A stretch of 64,000 nt of DNA from Actinomadura_C alba (GTDB taxonomy: Bacteria; Actinomycetota; Actinomycetes; Streptosporangiales; Streptosporangiaceae). Positions 1 to 7,743 of this stretch are shown here, one piece after another. Position 1 is the first letter of the stretch. Each line of letters begins with the position of its first letter. The DNA lies in assembly GCF_039530285.1 (NCBI RefSeq), contig NZ_BAAAOK010000011.1:496001-560000 (forward strand). The letters are read 5' to 3'. Both the position numbers and the translations under genes were made by a program. The notes under the pieces were generated by a model that made no database searches, had not been told where the DNA came from, and saw only the letters and a program-made list of their open reading frames with translations.

Positions 1-326
1 CTGGCCGTGCTGACGTGCACGAACCGGGCACCCGGGAAGGTGGCGAGCGCGTTCCTGGTGCCGCCCAGGTTTGTGACGAAGAACTCCGCCGCCGGGCCCC
101 AGTCGCTGACGGTGCCTGCGCAGTGCACGACCGCATCCACGCGCGGCGCCTCCGTGAGGGGGGCCCGGGTGAGATCCCACGACCGGTAGGCCGCACCGCC
201 GACGTGCGGCGGCGCGATCTGGGCACGGCGCCCGTACGCGTGGACGGCGCAACCACGCCGGGCGAGCTCCCGGCACACCGCGCCGCCGACGAACCCGGAC
301 GCGCCCGTCACCGCGACGGTCAGCAC
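1..326 (-). CDS. OleD-like extended SDR (NAD-dependent epimerase/reductase), partial
   Basis: The window edge cuts this gene; only about the first 108 codons are visible, read from a GTG at 326 that overlaps the end of the upstream ligase by 7 bases. The translation begins VLTVAVTGASGFVGG, a Rossmann TGxxGxxG motif, and continues with VDAVVHCAGTVSDWGP and NLGGTRN, the usual extended-SDR landmarks. The WG after the AG segment is as I recall it in OleD (2-alkyl-3-oxoalkanoate reductase). It is the last visible gene of an operon with OleC-like and OleA-like genes, so an OleD role (reducing the beta-keto acid to a beta-hydroxy acid) is the best inference. A generic nucleotide-sugar epimerase is the alternative. 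Confidence 0.75.
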   Translation of the reverse strand, partial: MLTVAVTGASGFVGGAVCRELARRGCAVHAYGRRAQIAPPHVGGAAYRSWDLTRAPLTEAPRVDAVVHCAGTVSDWGPAAEFFVTNLGGTRNALATFPGARFVHVSTA

Positions 327-1897
327 GGTGCCGCTCCGGGGTGCACGAGCTCGCGCAGCCGGTCCCGGTCGACCTTGCGTCCGCGACCCGAGCGCGGTAG
401 TTCGGGGAGCACCGCGATCCGGTCCGGCAGCGCGGCGGAGTCGATCACATCGGGGAGCTCGCGCCGGAGCCGGCCGGCCAGCCGGTCGTCGGCGTCCGCG
501 CCGTGCCGTGTGCCGACGACCACGAGGACGACCTCCTCGTCACCCGTGCGCGGATCGGGCAGCCCGACGATGGCGGCCTCGGCGACCCCGTCGAGGGCCG
601 TGATCGCGGGTTCGTACAACCCCGGGTAGAGGTTGAACTTCCCCCGGATCAGCATGTCCTTCTTGCGCCCGGTCAGCACCAGGCGACCGGCCCCGTCGAG
701 CCGGACGAGATCCCCCGTGGGAAGCTCGGTGAGGGGCGGGTGGCCGAGGTGGCCACGGCACAGGTTGGGGCCCGAGAGCAGCAGCTCCCCGTCCTCGGCG
801 GGCCTGGCCCCGATGCCCGGCAGTGGCGCGCCGAGCAGGTCCCCCTCGCCGCCCGACTCGGTGTGGGCGAGCTTCTCGCCGGCCGAGGCGATCGCGACCG
901 GCAGGATCTCGGTCATGGCGTAGACCGACAGCACCTCGGCGTGCGGGGCGGCGCGCACCGCGCGCCGCAGCACCCCGGCGGGCGCGGGCGCGGCTCCGAG
1001 CAGCACGTGGCGCAGGTGTTCCGGCAACGCCGTGCCCTCCGCGCGCAGCGCGTCGAGCACCTCGTCGAGCTGTACCGGGACGCAGAACGTGTGCGTGGCC
1101 CCGCGGTCGCGCAGCCCGCGGGCGAAACCGGCAGGGGAGCAGCCGAGCGGCGGCATCGACCAGCGCGCACCGGAGATCAGCGTCGGCAGCCCGAGCATGA
1201 GCTGGTCGGTGTGCACGACGTCGCCCGGGCCCAGCGGCAGCCGGGCCCGGAAGAGCTCCAGGGCCGCGGCCAGCGACGCCTGGGTGTGCACGACCGCGCG
1301 AGGGCTCGCCGTGGTGCCCGAGGTGAAGATCACGGCCGCGGGCGCGTCCGGCCGGGCGTCATCGTCGGTGCCGGGCTCCGGAGCCGCGCCACGCGTCAGC
1401 CGGGCCAGTGACAGCGCCCCCGGGGGCACCCCCGGCAGCCACCGGCCGGTGTAGACGTGCCGCATCGCCCGGCCGCCCGGAACCGTCAGCCGGCCGAGGT
1501 CGGGCAGCAGCAGGCCCCGGCGGCGCGCGTACGACCGCACGGGCGCGAGCCGGCTGCCCGCGTAGAGCACCGCCTCGGCGGCCGACCACGCAGGCCGGGC
1601 CAGGTCAAGCCGGGCCGCGAACATCTCCGGGCCCGCGCCCGGGTCGGCGAAGACGACGACTCCCCCGGCGGCGACCACGCCGAGGGCGAGCGCGAGGGCC
1701 CGCGGCGAGGGGCGCACCGAGAACAGGACACCCTCGCCCGGCTCCAGCCCCGCCTCGACCAGCCCATGTCGTACGGCGAGCACCTGACGGCGCAGCTCCC
1801 CGTACGTCAGCTCGGCGCCGTCGCCCCCGACGAGCGCCACGGAGTCAGGCGTACGAGCCGCCTGTCGGAGAACCAGCCGGACAAGCGTCACACCCAC
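320..1897 (-). CDS. OleC-like AMP-dependent acid ligase / beta-lactone synthetase candidate
   Basis: A 525-residue ANL-superfamily adenylating enzyme. The P-loop-like A3 motif FTSGTTASPRAV is at about residues 191-202, the A5 segment YAMTE follows, then GDLVRLD and GRKKDMLIRGKFNLYP, and a C-terminal lysine segment GRGRKVDRD. The FADPGAGPEMFAARL stretch resembles the DPGxG region of OleC, which activates beta-hydroxy acids and closes them to beta-lactones, rather than a typical FadD. Its start overlaps the P450 stop by 10 bases and its end overlaps the SDR start, so expression is translationally coupled. A fatty-acyl-AMP ligase without lactone chemistry is the main alternative. Confidence 0.8.
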   Translation of the reverse strand: MGVTLVRLVLRQAARTPDSVALVGGDGAELTYGELRRQVLAVRHGLVEAGLEPGEGVLFSVRPSPRALALALGVVAAGGVVVFADPGAGPEMFAARLDLARPAWSAAEAVLYAGSRLAPVRSYARRRGLLLPDLGRLTVPGGRAMRHVYTGRWLPGVPPGALSLARLTRGAAPEPGTDDDARPDAPAAVIFTSGTTASPRAVVHTQASLAAALELFRARLPLGPGDVVHTDQLMLGLPTLISGARWSMPPLGCSPAGFARGLRDRGATHTFCVPVQLDEVLDALRAEGTALPEHLRHVLLGAAPAPAGVLRRAVRAAPHAEVLSVYAMTEILPVAIASAGEKLAHTESGGEGDLLGAPLPGIGARPAEDGELLLSGPNLCRGHLGHPPLTELPTGDLVRLDGAGRLVLTGRKKDMLIRGKFNLYPGLYEPAITALDGVAEAAIVGLPDPRTGDEEVVLVVVGTRHGADADDRLAGRLRRELPDVIDSAALPDRIAVLPELPRSGRGRKVDRDRLRELVHPGAAPC

Positions 1898-3210
1898 CCT
1901 CCCCCCTTGTTGACTCGCGGCGTGTCGGGGGTCACAGGGGGCTCTGCACCACCGACACGCCGCAACTCAACGGAGCGGTACGCGGGGATCAGCACGCCGC
2001 GCGCCGGCCGCCTGCGCACGATCTCCAGTGGCGTGGCGGCGAGCAGGGTCCGGGCCACGGCCCGGATCTCGGCCATCGCCAGCGGGTAGCCGAGGCAGAA
2101 GTGCGGCCCCGCCCCGAACCAGAGCCGGCGCGGATCGAGCGGCGGCCGCTCCGGGTCGAACGGGCCGAAGGCGCGACAGCAGTTGTACGTCGCGATCAGC
2201 ACCCGGTCACCCGGCTCGACGGCGACCCCGCCGACCCGGGAGCTCCGGTGCACGCTGCGCAGCATCACCGGGGTGGGCGTGGTCACCCGCATCGCCTCGT
2301 CGATGCTCGGGTCGAGCAGCCGGCCGGGGTCGGCGGCGACCTGCTCCAGCCGGCCGGAATCGTGCAGCAGCGCGATCAGCCTCGGCACCAGCGTCGCGAC
2401 GGTCTCGGTGCCGGTGAGGAAGAAGGCACCGGCCGCGCCGCGCGCCTCGGCCTCCGACAGGCCGAGCGCGCGCATGCGGCCCATCACCGTGCGCTCGTCG
2501 CCGGAGGCGTACGCCCTCGCGGCGATGGCGCCGATCGGGTCCAGCACCCGCCGGGCCCGCGCGGCCTGTGCCGCCGACAGCCGGCGCTTGCGCAGCGACA
2601 CCATCGAGACGATCTCCTCGCCTTGGGCGAACATCTGCCGGTAGGCCGTTTCGCCGGTGGCCTCCAGCCCGATCACCTCGCAGATCACCGCGCCGGCCAT
2701 GACCCGCATCTCGTCGGCCACGTCCACGGCGGCCCCTCGGCGCAGCCGGCCGGCCAGCCGGTCGAGGGGCCCGGCGAGGACGTCGTCGCACAGCCGCTCC
2801 GCGTAGCCGGGGGTGAAGAGCCCGGCCAGCTTGCGCCGCAGTTCCCGATGCCCCTCGCCCTCCATGTTGAGCAGCACCGACGGGCCGAGGACCGGCGTCC
2901 ACAGCTCACCCGGCGAGCCGGGCCCGTCCTTGCGGAAGGAGTCACCGTCGAGCAGCACCTCACGCGCCGCCGCCGCGTCGTTGACCACGACCCCGACCCC
3001 CGGCACCCGTACGACCGCTCCGCACCGGGCGACCGCCCTCAGCAGCGGATACGCCACCGGATGAGCGGCCAGCTGAACCCGCCTCTCCCACTTCCCACCA
3101 CCGTGATCGCGCCCCTTCCGCTTCCCACCGCCGTGATCATGCAGTTGTTCGCGCCCCTTCCGCGCGAACAACTGCATGATCACGGGAGGAGACGGGGCCC
3201 GGCGGGTCAC
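1888..3210 (-). CDS. Cytochrome P450 of the ole-like operon, with repeat-derived ends
   Basis: A bacterial P450 of 440 residues when read from the GTG at 3210, which overlaps the glycosyltransferase stop as GTGA. The I-helix FLTGTETVATL and the heme loop FGAGPHFCLG (Cys near residue 372) are intact. The true P450 fold seems to begin near residue 46 (VQLAAHPVAYPLL). The first ~45 residues are a basic segment encoded by a palindromic repeat plus a 30-bp direct repeat, and the last ~25 residues are encoded by a second repeat family. An internal start, for example GTG at 3057, would avoid the extension but has no good ribosome site. Likely oxidises the lipid or lactone made by its neighbours. Confidence 0.85.
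   Translation of the reverse strand: MTRRAPSPPVIMQLFARKGREQLHDHGGGKRKGRDHGGGKWERRVQLAAHPVAYPLLRAVARCGAVVRVPGVGVVVNDAAAAREVLLDGDSFRKDGPGSPGELWTPVLGPSVLLNMEGEGHRELRRKLAGLFTPGYAERLCDDVLAGPLDRLAGRLRRGAAVDVADEMRVMAGAVICEVIGLEATGETAYRQMFAQGEEIVSMVSLRKRRLSAAQAARARRVLDPIGAIAARAYASGDERTVMGRMRALGLSEAEARGAAGAFFLTGTETVATLVPRLIALLHDSGRLEQVAADPGRLLDPSIDEAMRVTTPTPVMLRSVHRSSRVGGVAVEPGDRVLIATYNCCRAFGPFDPERPPLDPRRLWFGAGPHFCLGYPLAMAEIRAVARTLLAATPLEIVRRRPARGVLIPAYRSVELRRVGGAEPPVTPDTPRVNKGGGWV
1909..1971. repeat. Palindromic repeat family A, copy 1
   Basis: Left arm 1909-1928 (GTTGACTCGCGGCGTGTCGG) and right arm 1952-1971 pair at 18 of 20 positions around a 23-base loop. The sequence is shared with 8625-8686. 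It lies inside the 3' end of the P450 reading frame and supplies its C-terminal residues (segment EPPVTPDTPRVNK). Confidence 0.85.
3091..3162. repeat. Direct repeat flanking the palindrome in the P450 5' end
   Basis: The motif CTTCCCACCACCGTGATC followed by GCGCCCCTTCCG (3091-3120) recurs as CTTCCCACCGCCGTGATC (3121-3138) and GCGCCCCTTCCG (3151-3162), with the left palindrome arm inserted in the second copy. It encodes GGGK-rich repeats in the P450 N-terminus. Confidence 0.75.
3132..3184. repeat. Palindromic repeat family B, copy 1 (22-bp perfect arms)
   Basis: Arms 3132-3153 and 3163-3184 are perfect complements over 22 bases (right arm begins CGCGAACAACTGCATG) around a 9-base loop. It lies just inside the P450 reading frame, after the GTGA overlap with the glycosyltransferase stop. 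Related copies are at 13796-13817 and 28325-28419. Confidence 0.9.
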
Positions 3211-4055
3211 CGGATGTCCACGACGTCGGGCTTGTAGCGATGGTCGGCGTACCAGCCGAGCGTGCCCACCAGCCCGTAGGCCCGCAGCCTGCGCACGGAA
3301 CCGAAGACGACCACGTCATTGCGCAGGCCGTACGCCCGCGTCAGGGTGCGCACCCGGTTCACCAGCGCGCGGTCCTCGTGCACGTCCTCGATCCTGGTAC
3401 GGGGGAAGCCCCCCGCCCGGTCGTACAACGCGGCGGTGATCGCGACGTTGCAGCCGGGCATCATGACGTACGGGCCGAGGTGGGCGGGGTCGCGGTTGCC
3501 CGGACGCAGCCGGCCGAACAGCGCCGCCACGGACACCACCGCCGGGAGCAGCCGCCGCTCCCACCACTTGAGCCGGAACTCGTCCGTGCGCGGGCGCAAC
3601 GGTCCGCTGACCATCTCGAGCCCCTCGCCGAACGCCCGCTTCACCGCGGCCACCCAGCCCGGCGATGGCAGGCAGTCGGCGTCGGTGCGCGCGATGTAGG
3701 TGGCGCCGTAGGCGATCGCGTGCCGGATCCCGGTGTCGGCCGCCGTCCCGGTGCCCTTCTCCGGCTCGGTCACCAGCCGCAGGTTCACGCCGGGATGCTC
3801 GGCGGCGAACCGCCGCACGACCCCGGCCGTGTCATCGGTGCTGGCGTTGTCCACCACCACCAGCGCGAAGTCGGCGTCGGTCTGCTCGGCCATCCGCCTC
3901 AGCGTCGCGCCCAGCGAGCGCTCCTCGTTGAACGCCGGGATGACGACCCACAGACCAGAGGAGGGTGTCATCGGATCGGGACTCCATGTCATCGGCTCGG
4001 CGTTCCGTGCCATCGGCTCAGCGTTCCCCGTCATCGGCTCAGCGCTCCCCGTCAT
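3207..4055 (-). CDS. Family 2 glycosyltransferase
   Basis: A GT-A fold glycosyltransferase with VVIPAFNEE at the N-terminus, VVVDNASTDDT, and the metal-binding ARTDADC (DxD) motif, followed by a stretch with a possible membrane-associated helix (PAVVSVAALFG). The upstream thiolase-fold gene stops at 4060 and the first in-frame ATG is at 4055, five bases on. Four more in-frame ATGs follow at exact 21-base steps (4034, 4013, 3992, 3971), each in a tandem repeat; the conserved domain begins only after the last. I chose 4055, giving 282 residues; 3971 would give 254. Substrate unknown: it may glycosylate the operon's lipid product. Confidence 0.8.
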   Translation of the reverse strand: MTGSAEPMTGNAEPMARNAEPMTWSPDPMTPSSGLWVVIPAFNEERSLGATLRRMAEQTDADFALVVVDNASTDDTAGVVRRFAAEHPGVNLRLVTEPEKGTGTAADTGIRHAIAYGATYIARTDADCLPSPGWVAAVKRAFGEGLEMVSGPLRPRTDEFRLKWWERRLLPAVVSVAALFGRLRPGNRDPAHLGPYVMMPGCNVAITAALYDRAGGFPRTRIEDVHEDRALVNRVRTLTRAYGLRNDVVVFGSVRRLRAYGLVGTLGWYADHRYKPDVVDIR

Positions 4056-4062
4056 CGGCTCA
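3971..4062 (-). repeat. 21-bp tandem repeat carrying successive SD-ATG starts
   Basis: Five in-frame ATG codons (first bases 4055, 4034, 4013, 3992 and 3971) are exactly 21 bases apart. The unit reads roughly GAGCCGATGACGGGGAGCGCT on the minus strand, so each ATG is preceded about 10 bases upstream by GGAG or GGGGA. The first unit overlaps the stop codon of the upstream gene. In the reading frame it encodes the heptad EPMTGSA. Later copies have diverged (GCACGG, ACATGG), so this is an older slippage expansion of a stop-start junction. Confidence 0.85.
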
Positions 4063-5061
4063 GAGCTCCGCGAAGACGACGCCGAGGCTGACACCGCCGG
4101 CCAGGCCGAGCAGTGCGATCCGGTCACCGGGGCCGCAGCGGCCCTCCTCGATGGCCGCCGCGAGCTGCACGGGCAGGGTGGCGGCGGCCATGTTCCCGTG
4201 ATCGGGCAGGGTGACGACCAGCCTGTCCGCCGGGATGCCGAGCGCCGAGCGGAGCATCCGCAGGTACGGCACAGTCACCTGGTGGACGCCCACCATCGCG
4301 AAGTCGTCCCACGTCAGGCCGGTCGCGGTGAGCGCGTCGAGGAAGACGCCCGGGCCCTTCAGCAGGAACGCGTCCTTGAGCCTGCGCCCGTCCCCGGCGA
4401 AGTAGCCGTAGTCGGGGTCGCGGGGGTGCATCGTGCCGCCGCCCGGCAGGGTGCCGATGTCCCACGCCCGCGACTCGGCGGCGAAGTCGCGGTAGAACAC
4501 TCCCCCGGCGTGGCCGCGCTCGAGCAGCATCGCGGCGCCCGCGTCCGACAGCGTGTAACCGGCGAACGCGTCGACGAACTGCGCCCGGTCGCGCACCCGC
4601 CAGCGGATCGCGCGCGACGGCACCTCACCGGTGCACACCAGCACCCTCCCGTACTGCCCGGTGCGGATCAGCGCGTCGGCCGTCTGAAGCGCGTTGAGGA
4701 AGCTGTTGCACGCGTTCTTGACGTCGAAGACCGGGCAGCGCGCGCCCAGCTTGGCCGCGACGATATGCGCGGTCGCCGGCTCGACGAGGTCCTGTGACGC
4801 CGAGCCGAAGACGAGCAGGTCGAGCTGCTCGGCGGCGACGCCCTCGTTGGCGAGCAACTTGCCGGCCGCGGCGACGGCCAGGTCGGACGCCTGCTCATCG
4901 TCGCGGGCGACGTGGCGCACCCGGATCCCGGTCATCCGCTCGACGATGCCTCCGTAGGGGACGAACCCGTCACTCTCGTCGGCCACCCGCCGCTCCACCT
5001 CGGCGCTGGTGACCATCCGTGCGGGCAGATGGGCCGCGACCCCTCTGATGCGGGCTCTCAT
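4060..5061 (-). CDS. OleA-like thiolase-fold condensing enzyme (KAS III type)
   Basis: A 333-residue thiolase-superfamily protein with a complete Cys-His-Asn triad: Cys118 in VKNACNSF, His260 in VGVHQ and Asn290 in DHGNMAAAT. KAS III proteins extend acyl chains, and OleA joins two acyl-CoAs head to head. The NAC-SFLNAL active-site context and the companion OleC-like and OleD-like genes favour OleA-type chemistry. It is the first gene of the five-gene minus-strand operon. The ATG at 5061 is preceded by AGGAGAG at good spacing. The upstream divergent region holds a palindrome that could be its operator. A plain KAS III starter enzyme is the alternative. Confidence 0.8.
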   Translation of the reverse strand: MRARIRGVAAHLPARMVTSAEVERRVADESDGFVPYGGIVERMTGIRVRHVARDDEQASDLAVAAAGKLLANEGVAAEQLDLLVFGSASQDLVEPATAHIVAAKLGARCPVFDVKNACNSFLNALQTADALIRTGQYGRVLVCTGEVPSRAIRWRVRDRAQFVDAFAGYTLSDAGAAMLLERGHAGGVFYRDFAAESRAWDIGTLPGGGTMHPRDPDYGYFAGDGRRLKDAFLLKGPGVFLDALTATGLTWDDFAMVGVHQVTVPYLRMLRSALGIPADRLVVTLPDHGNMAAATLPVQLAAAIEEGRCGPGDRIALLGLAGGVSLGVVFAEL

Positions 5062-5145
5062 CGCAGGCGCCTCTCCTGTGCTCGTCGTGATGAAGCGATG
5101 CCGAAAGCCTCACCGAATGTGCCCGCCCGACACAGAGTGAACATA

Positions 5146-5161
5146 CTCAACCGCGTTTGAG
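5146..5161. promoter_or_regulatory. Inverted repeat in the divergent ole/fadA5 promoter region
   Basis: CTCAA and TTGAG half-sites flank a 6-base CCGCGT centre, about 85 bases upstream of the OleA-like start. The 263-base divergent intergenic region holds no gene. The shape fits a TetR- or MarR-type operator for the minus-strand operon; no regulator gene is visible nearby. Confidence 0.35.
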
Positions 5162-5299
5162 GCACTTAGCCCATCCTCGGCCCGCCCGGCCCGCCGCGTC
5201 CCGGACGACCACGCGGCCGCTCGGGCCGACCGGCACGGCGAGCACCCGCCTTCCCCGCCGAAACTAGAACAGATTACAGTTACAACCGGAATGGCGTTC

Positions 5300-5313
5300 T
5301 AGAAGTTGTTCCA
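5300..5313 (+). promoter_or_regulatory. KstR-like box upstream of the FadA5-like thiolase
   Basis: TAGAAGTTGTTCCA matches 11 of 14 positions of the perfect palindrome TAGAACGTGTTCTA seen at 7624. It ends where the ribosome site AGAGGAGG begins, 11 bases before the start codon. A weaker relative (TAGAACAGATTACA, 5265-5278, 9 of 14) lies 35 bases upstream, so two sites may act together. Confidence 0.5.
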
Positions 5314-5324
5314 GAGGAGGCCGC

Positions 5325-6485
5325 ATGGGGACCCCAGTGATCGTCGAGGCCGTCCGGACGCCCATCGGCAGGCGGGGCGGGTGGCTGGCCGGTCTGAAGC
5401 CCCAGGCGATGCTCGCCCACGCGATGCGCTCGGTGGTGGAGCGGTCGGCGATCGACGCTCGTGAGATCGGCCAGGTCTTCGCCGGGTGCGTCACGCAGGC
5501 GGGTGAGCAGGGCGGCCACGTGGGGCGGCACGCCTGGTTGTACGCCGGGCTGCCGTACGAGGCCGGGGTCACCACGCTCGACGCGCAGTGCGGGTCGAGC
5601 CAGCAGGCCGTGCACCTGGCCGCGGCGCTCGTGCAGTGCGACGTCGTGGACGCCGCGATCGGCTGCGGCGTCGAGGTGATGAGCCGGGCGCCGCTCGGCA
5701 GCAACGTGCTGCCCGCCCGGCCGAGGCCGGACGACTGGTCCATCGACCTGCCGAACCAGTTCGAGGCAGCGGAACGGATCGCCGCGCGGCGCGGCATCAC
5801 CCGCGACGACCTGGACGCCTTCGGGGTCCGATCCCAGCGCCTGGCCGCCAAGGCCTGGGCCAACGGACGCTTCGACCGGGAGATCAGCCCGATCGAGGCG
5901 CCGGTGCTCGACGACGCGGGTGAACCGACGGGCGAGACCCGCAGCGTGCGCCGGGACCAGGGGTTGCGCGAGACCACGCCCGAGGGGCTTGCGCGGCTCC
6001 GGCCGGTCATGGGCGAAAAGGCGCTGCACACCGCGGGAACGTCGTCGCAGATCTCCGACGGGGCGGCGGCCGTACTGGTGACCTCCGAGGACGCCGCGAG
6101 GGCGCGCGGGCTGACGCCGCGAGCCCGCATCCGGGCTCAGGCGCTGGTCGGCGCGGAGCCGTACTATCACCTCGACGGGCCGGTGCGGGCGACGGCGAAG
6201 GTTCTCGAAGCGGCCGGCATGACCCTGGAGGACATCGATCTGTTCGAGGTCAACGAGGCGTTCGCGTCCGTGGTCCTGTCGTGGGCGTCGGTCCACGAAC
6301 CGGACCTGGACAAGGTCAACGTGAACGGCGGCGCGATCGCCCTCGGCCACCCGGTCGGCGCCACCGGGGCCCGGCTGATCACCGGCGCGCTGCACGAACT
6401 GGAGCGCCGCGACGCCGAGACCGCCCTGGTCACGATGTGCGCCGGGGGCGCCCTGTCCACCGCGACCGTCCTCCAGCGCGTCTGA
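5325..6485 (+). CDS. fadA5: Steroid 3-ketoacyl-CoA thiolase, FadA5-like
   Basis: A 386-residue thiolase with nucleophile Cys89 (LDAQCGSSQQ), His342 in GGAIALGHPVGATG and second Cys372 in MCAGGALST, spaced as in mycobacterial FadA5 (residues 93/347/377 from memory). Long stretches such as DLPNQFEAAERIA and ALVGAEPYYHLDGPV also match FadA5 as I recall it. FadA5 removes acetyl- or propionyl-CoA from the steroid side chain during beta-oxidation. ATG at 5325 follows AGAGGAGG. The KstR-like box upstream and the CYP125-like P450 nearby support a sterol or isoprenoid side-chain role. Confidence 0.85.
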   Translation: MGTPVIVEAVRTPIGRRGGWLAGLKPQAMLAHAMRSVVERSAIDAREIGQVFAGCVTQAGEQGGHVGRHAWLYAGLPYEAGVTTLDAQCGSSQQAVHLAAALVQCDVVDAAIGCGVEVMSRAPLGSNVLPARPRPDDWSIDLPNQFEAAERIAARRGITRDDLDAFGVRSQRLAAKAWANGRFDREISPIEAPVLDDAGEPTGETRSVRRDQGLRETTPEGLARLRPVMGEKALHTAGTSSQISDGAAAVLVTSEDAARARGLTPRARIRAQALVGAEPYYHLDGPVRATAKVLEAAGMTLEDIDLFEVNEAFASVVLSWASVHEPDLDKVNVNGGAIALGHPVGATGARLITGALHELERRDAETALVTMCAGGALSTATVLQRV

Positions 6486-6547
6486 CCGAACCGACCCGAC
6501 CCGACCTGGCCACCGACACCCCGCGAACCCATCGAAAGCGAGACCGC

Positions 6548-7540
6548 GTGCGACCGTCCCCCACTCCGGAGAACCTCGGCGACGGGGTGTGGAGCGTTCC
6601 CGTGCCCATCCCGGGCAGCCCCCTGGGCCATACCCTGGTGTACGCGCTCGAGAGCGCGCGAGGACCGGTGCTGATCGACGCGGGATGGGAGCATCCCGAC
6701 GCCTGGGCGGCGCTGCGGGACGGGCTCGCCACCCTGGGACTCGACGTCACCGAGATCAGCGGGGTGGTGGTCACCCACCATCACCCCGACCACTCCGGTC
6801 TCGCCGGCCGGGTCCGCGAGGCCTCGGGCGCGTGGATCGCGATGCACCACGCCGACGCCGCCCTCGTCCGGCTGTTCCACGACATGGTCCGCGACGGCAG
6901 GGCCCGTGAGCTGCGGCTGGCGTCCGCCCGCAAGGCGGGAGCCGACATCGGCGACCGCGAGGCGATGGGCCCGCCCACCGACCCGCCGGCCGTACCGGAC
7001 CGCGAGCTCGACGACGGCGACCTGGTCGACCTGCCCGGGCGCAAGCTGCGCGTGGTCTGGACGCCCGGACACTCCCCGGGGCACATCTGCCTGCATCTGG
7101 AGGACGGCGACCGGATCTTCACCGGTGACCACGTGCTGCCCAGGATCACCCCGCACATCGGCCTCTACCCGTACGACCTACCGGATGTGGACCCGCTGGG
7201 CGACTTCCTGGACTCGCTCGAACGGGTCGAGGAGATCGAGGCCGGCGAGGTGCTGCCCGCGCACCAGTACCGCTTCACCGGCCTGGCCGGACGGGCGCGC
7301 GAGATCGCCGAACACCACGAGGAGCGGCTGGTCGAGGTCACGGGCCTGCTCACCGACCGGCCCTCGACGCTGTGGGAGCTCACGGCGGCGATGGGGTGGC
7401 GATCGGCGTGGGAGGCGATGTCACCGATATCGCGTCAGATGGCCGCCGGCGAGGCCGCCGCCCACCTGCGCACCCTCGAGCGGCGCGGCGTCGCACGGCG
7501 CTACGACGGCGACGAGCCCATCCGCTTCGTGCTGCGCTGA
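6548..7540 (+). CDS. MBL-fold metallo-hydrolase
   Basis: About 330 residues from a GTG at 6548. The zinc-binding signature THHHPDHSG (HxHxDH), a later histidine in TPGHSPGH, GDHVLP and a C-terminal PAHQYRF histidine give a complete metallo-beta-lactamase site. After the catalytic domain, the last ~75 residues look like a winged-helix tail. It lies 62 bases after the thiolase on the same strand and is probably co-transcribed. In such operons it may be an acyl-CoA or lactone hydrolase; the exact substrate is unknown. The start is uncertain: no strong ribosome site is visible. Confidence 0.7.
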   Translation: MRPSPTPENLGDGVWSVPVPIPGSPLGHTLVYALESARGPVLIDAGWEHPDAWAALRDGLATLGLDVTEISGVVVTHHHPDHSGLAGRVREASGAWIAMHHADAALVRLFHDMVRDGRARELRLASARKAGADIGDREAMGPPTDPPAVPDRELDDGDLVDLPGRKLRVVWTPGHSPGHICLHLEDGDRIFTGDHVLPRITPHIGLYPYDLPDVDPLGDFLDSLERVEEIEAGEVLPAHQYRFTGLAGRAREIAEHHEERLVEVTGLLTDRPSTLWELTAAMGWRSAWEAMSPISRQMAAGEAAAHLRTLERRGVARRYDGDEPIRFVLR

Positions 7541-7623
7541 GGGGGGCGCACGTCCCGCGGCGGGCGGCGGGTGGGGAGCGTCACATGGCGGTCGACTGCC
7601 TTGATGCGGCCGGGGTCTCATGT

Positions 7624-7637
7624 TAGAACGTGTTCTA
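7624..7637. promoter_or_regulatory. KstR-type operator (perfect 14-bp palindrome)
   Basis: TAGAACGTGTTCTA is a perfect palindrome in the 200-base gap before the SDR gene, about 107 bases from its start codon. It fits the TNNAACNNGTTNNA operator of the TetR-family cholesterol regulator KstR. No KstR gene lies in the window. It probably controls the SDR-P450-glycosyltransferase transcription unit. Confidence 0.75.
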
Positions 7638-7743
7638 GCTGGAGGGCCAAGCAAGCGCTCAGTCAGCCCTCGGGTCCCCACAGTTCCACGTGTCCCGCAG
7701 ACCCCATGGACCCACGGGTCCCACGGGGAGGAGTGGTCGGTTC

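Noticed and set aside
3971..4062. CRISPR-like array
   Set aside because: Units are 21 bases in tandem with no spacers, and they keep the reading frame.
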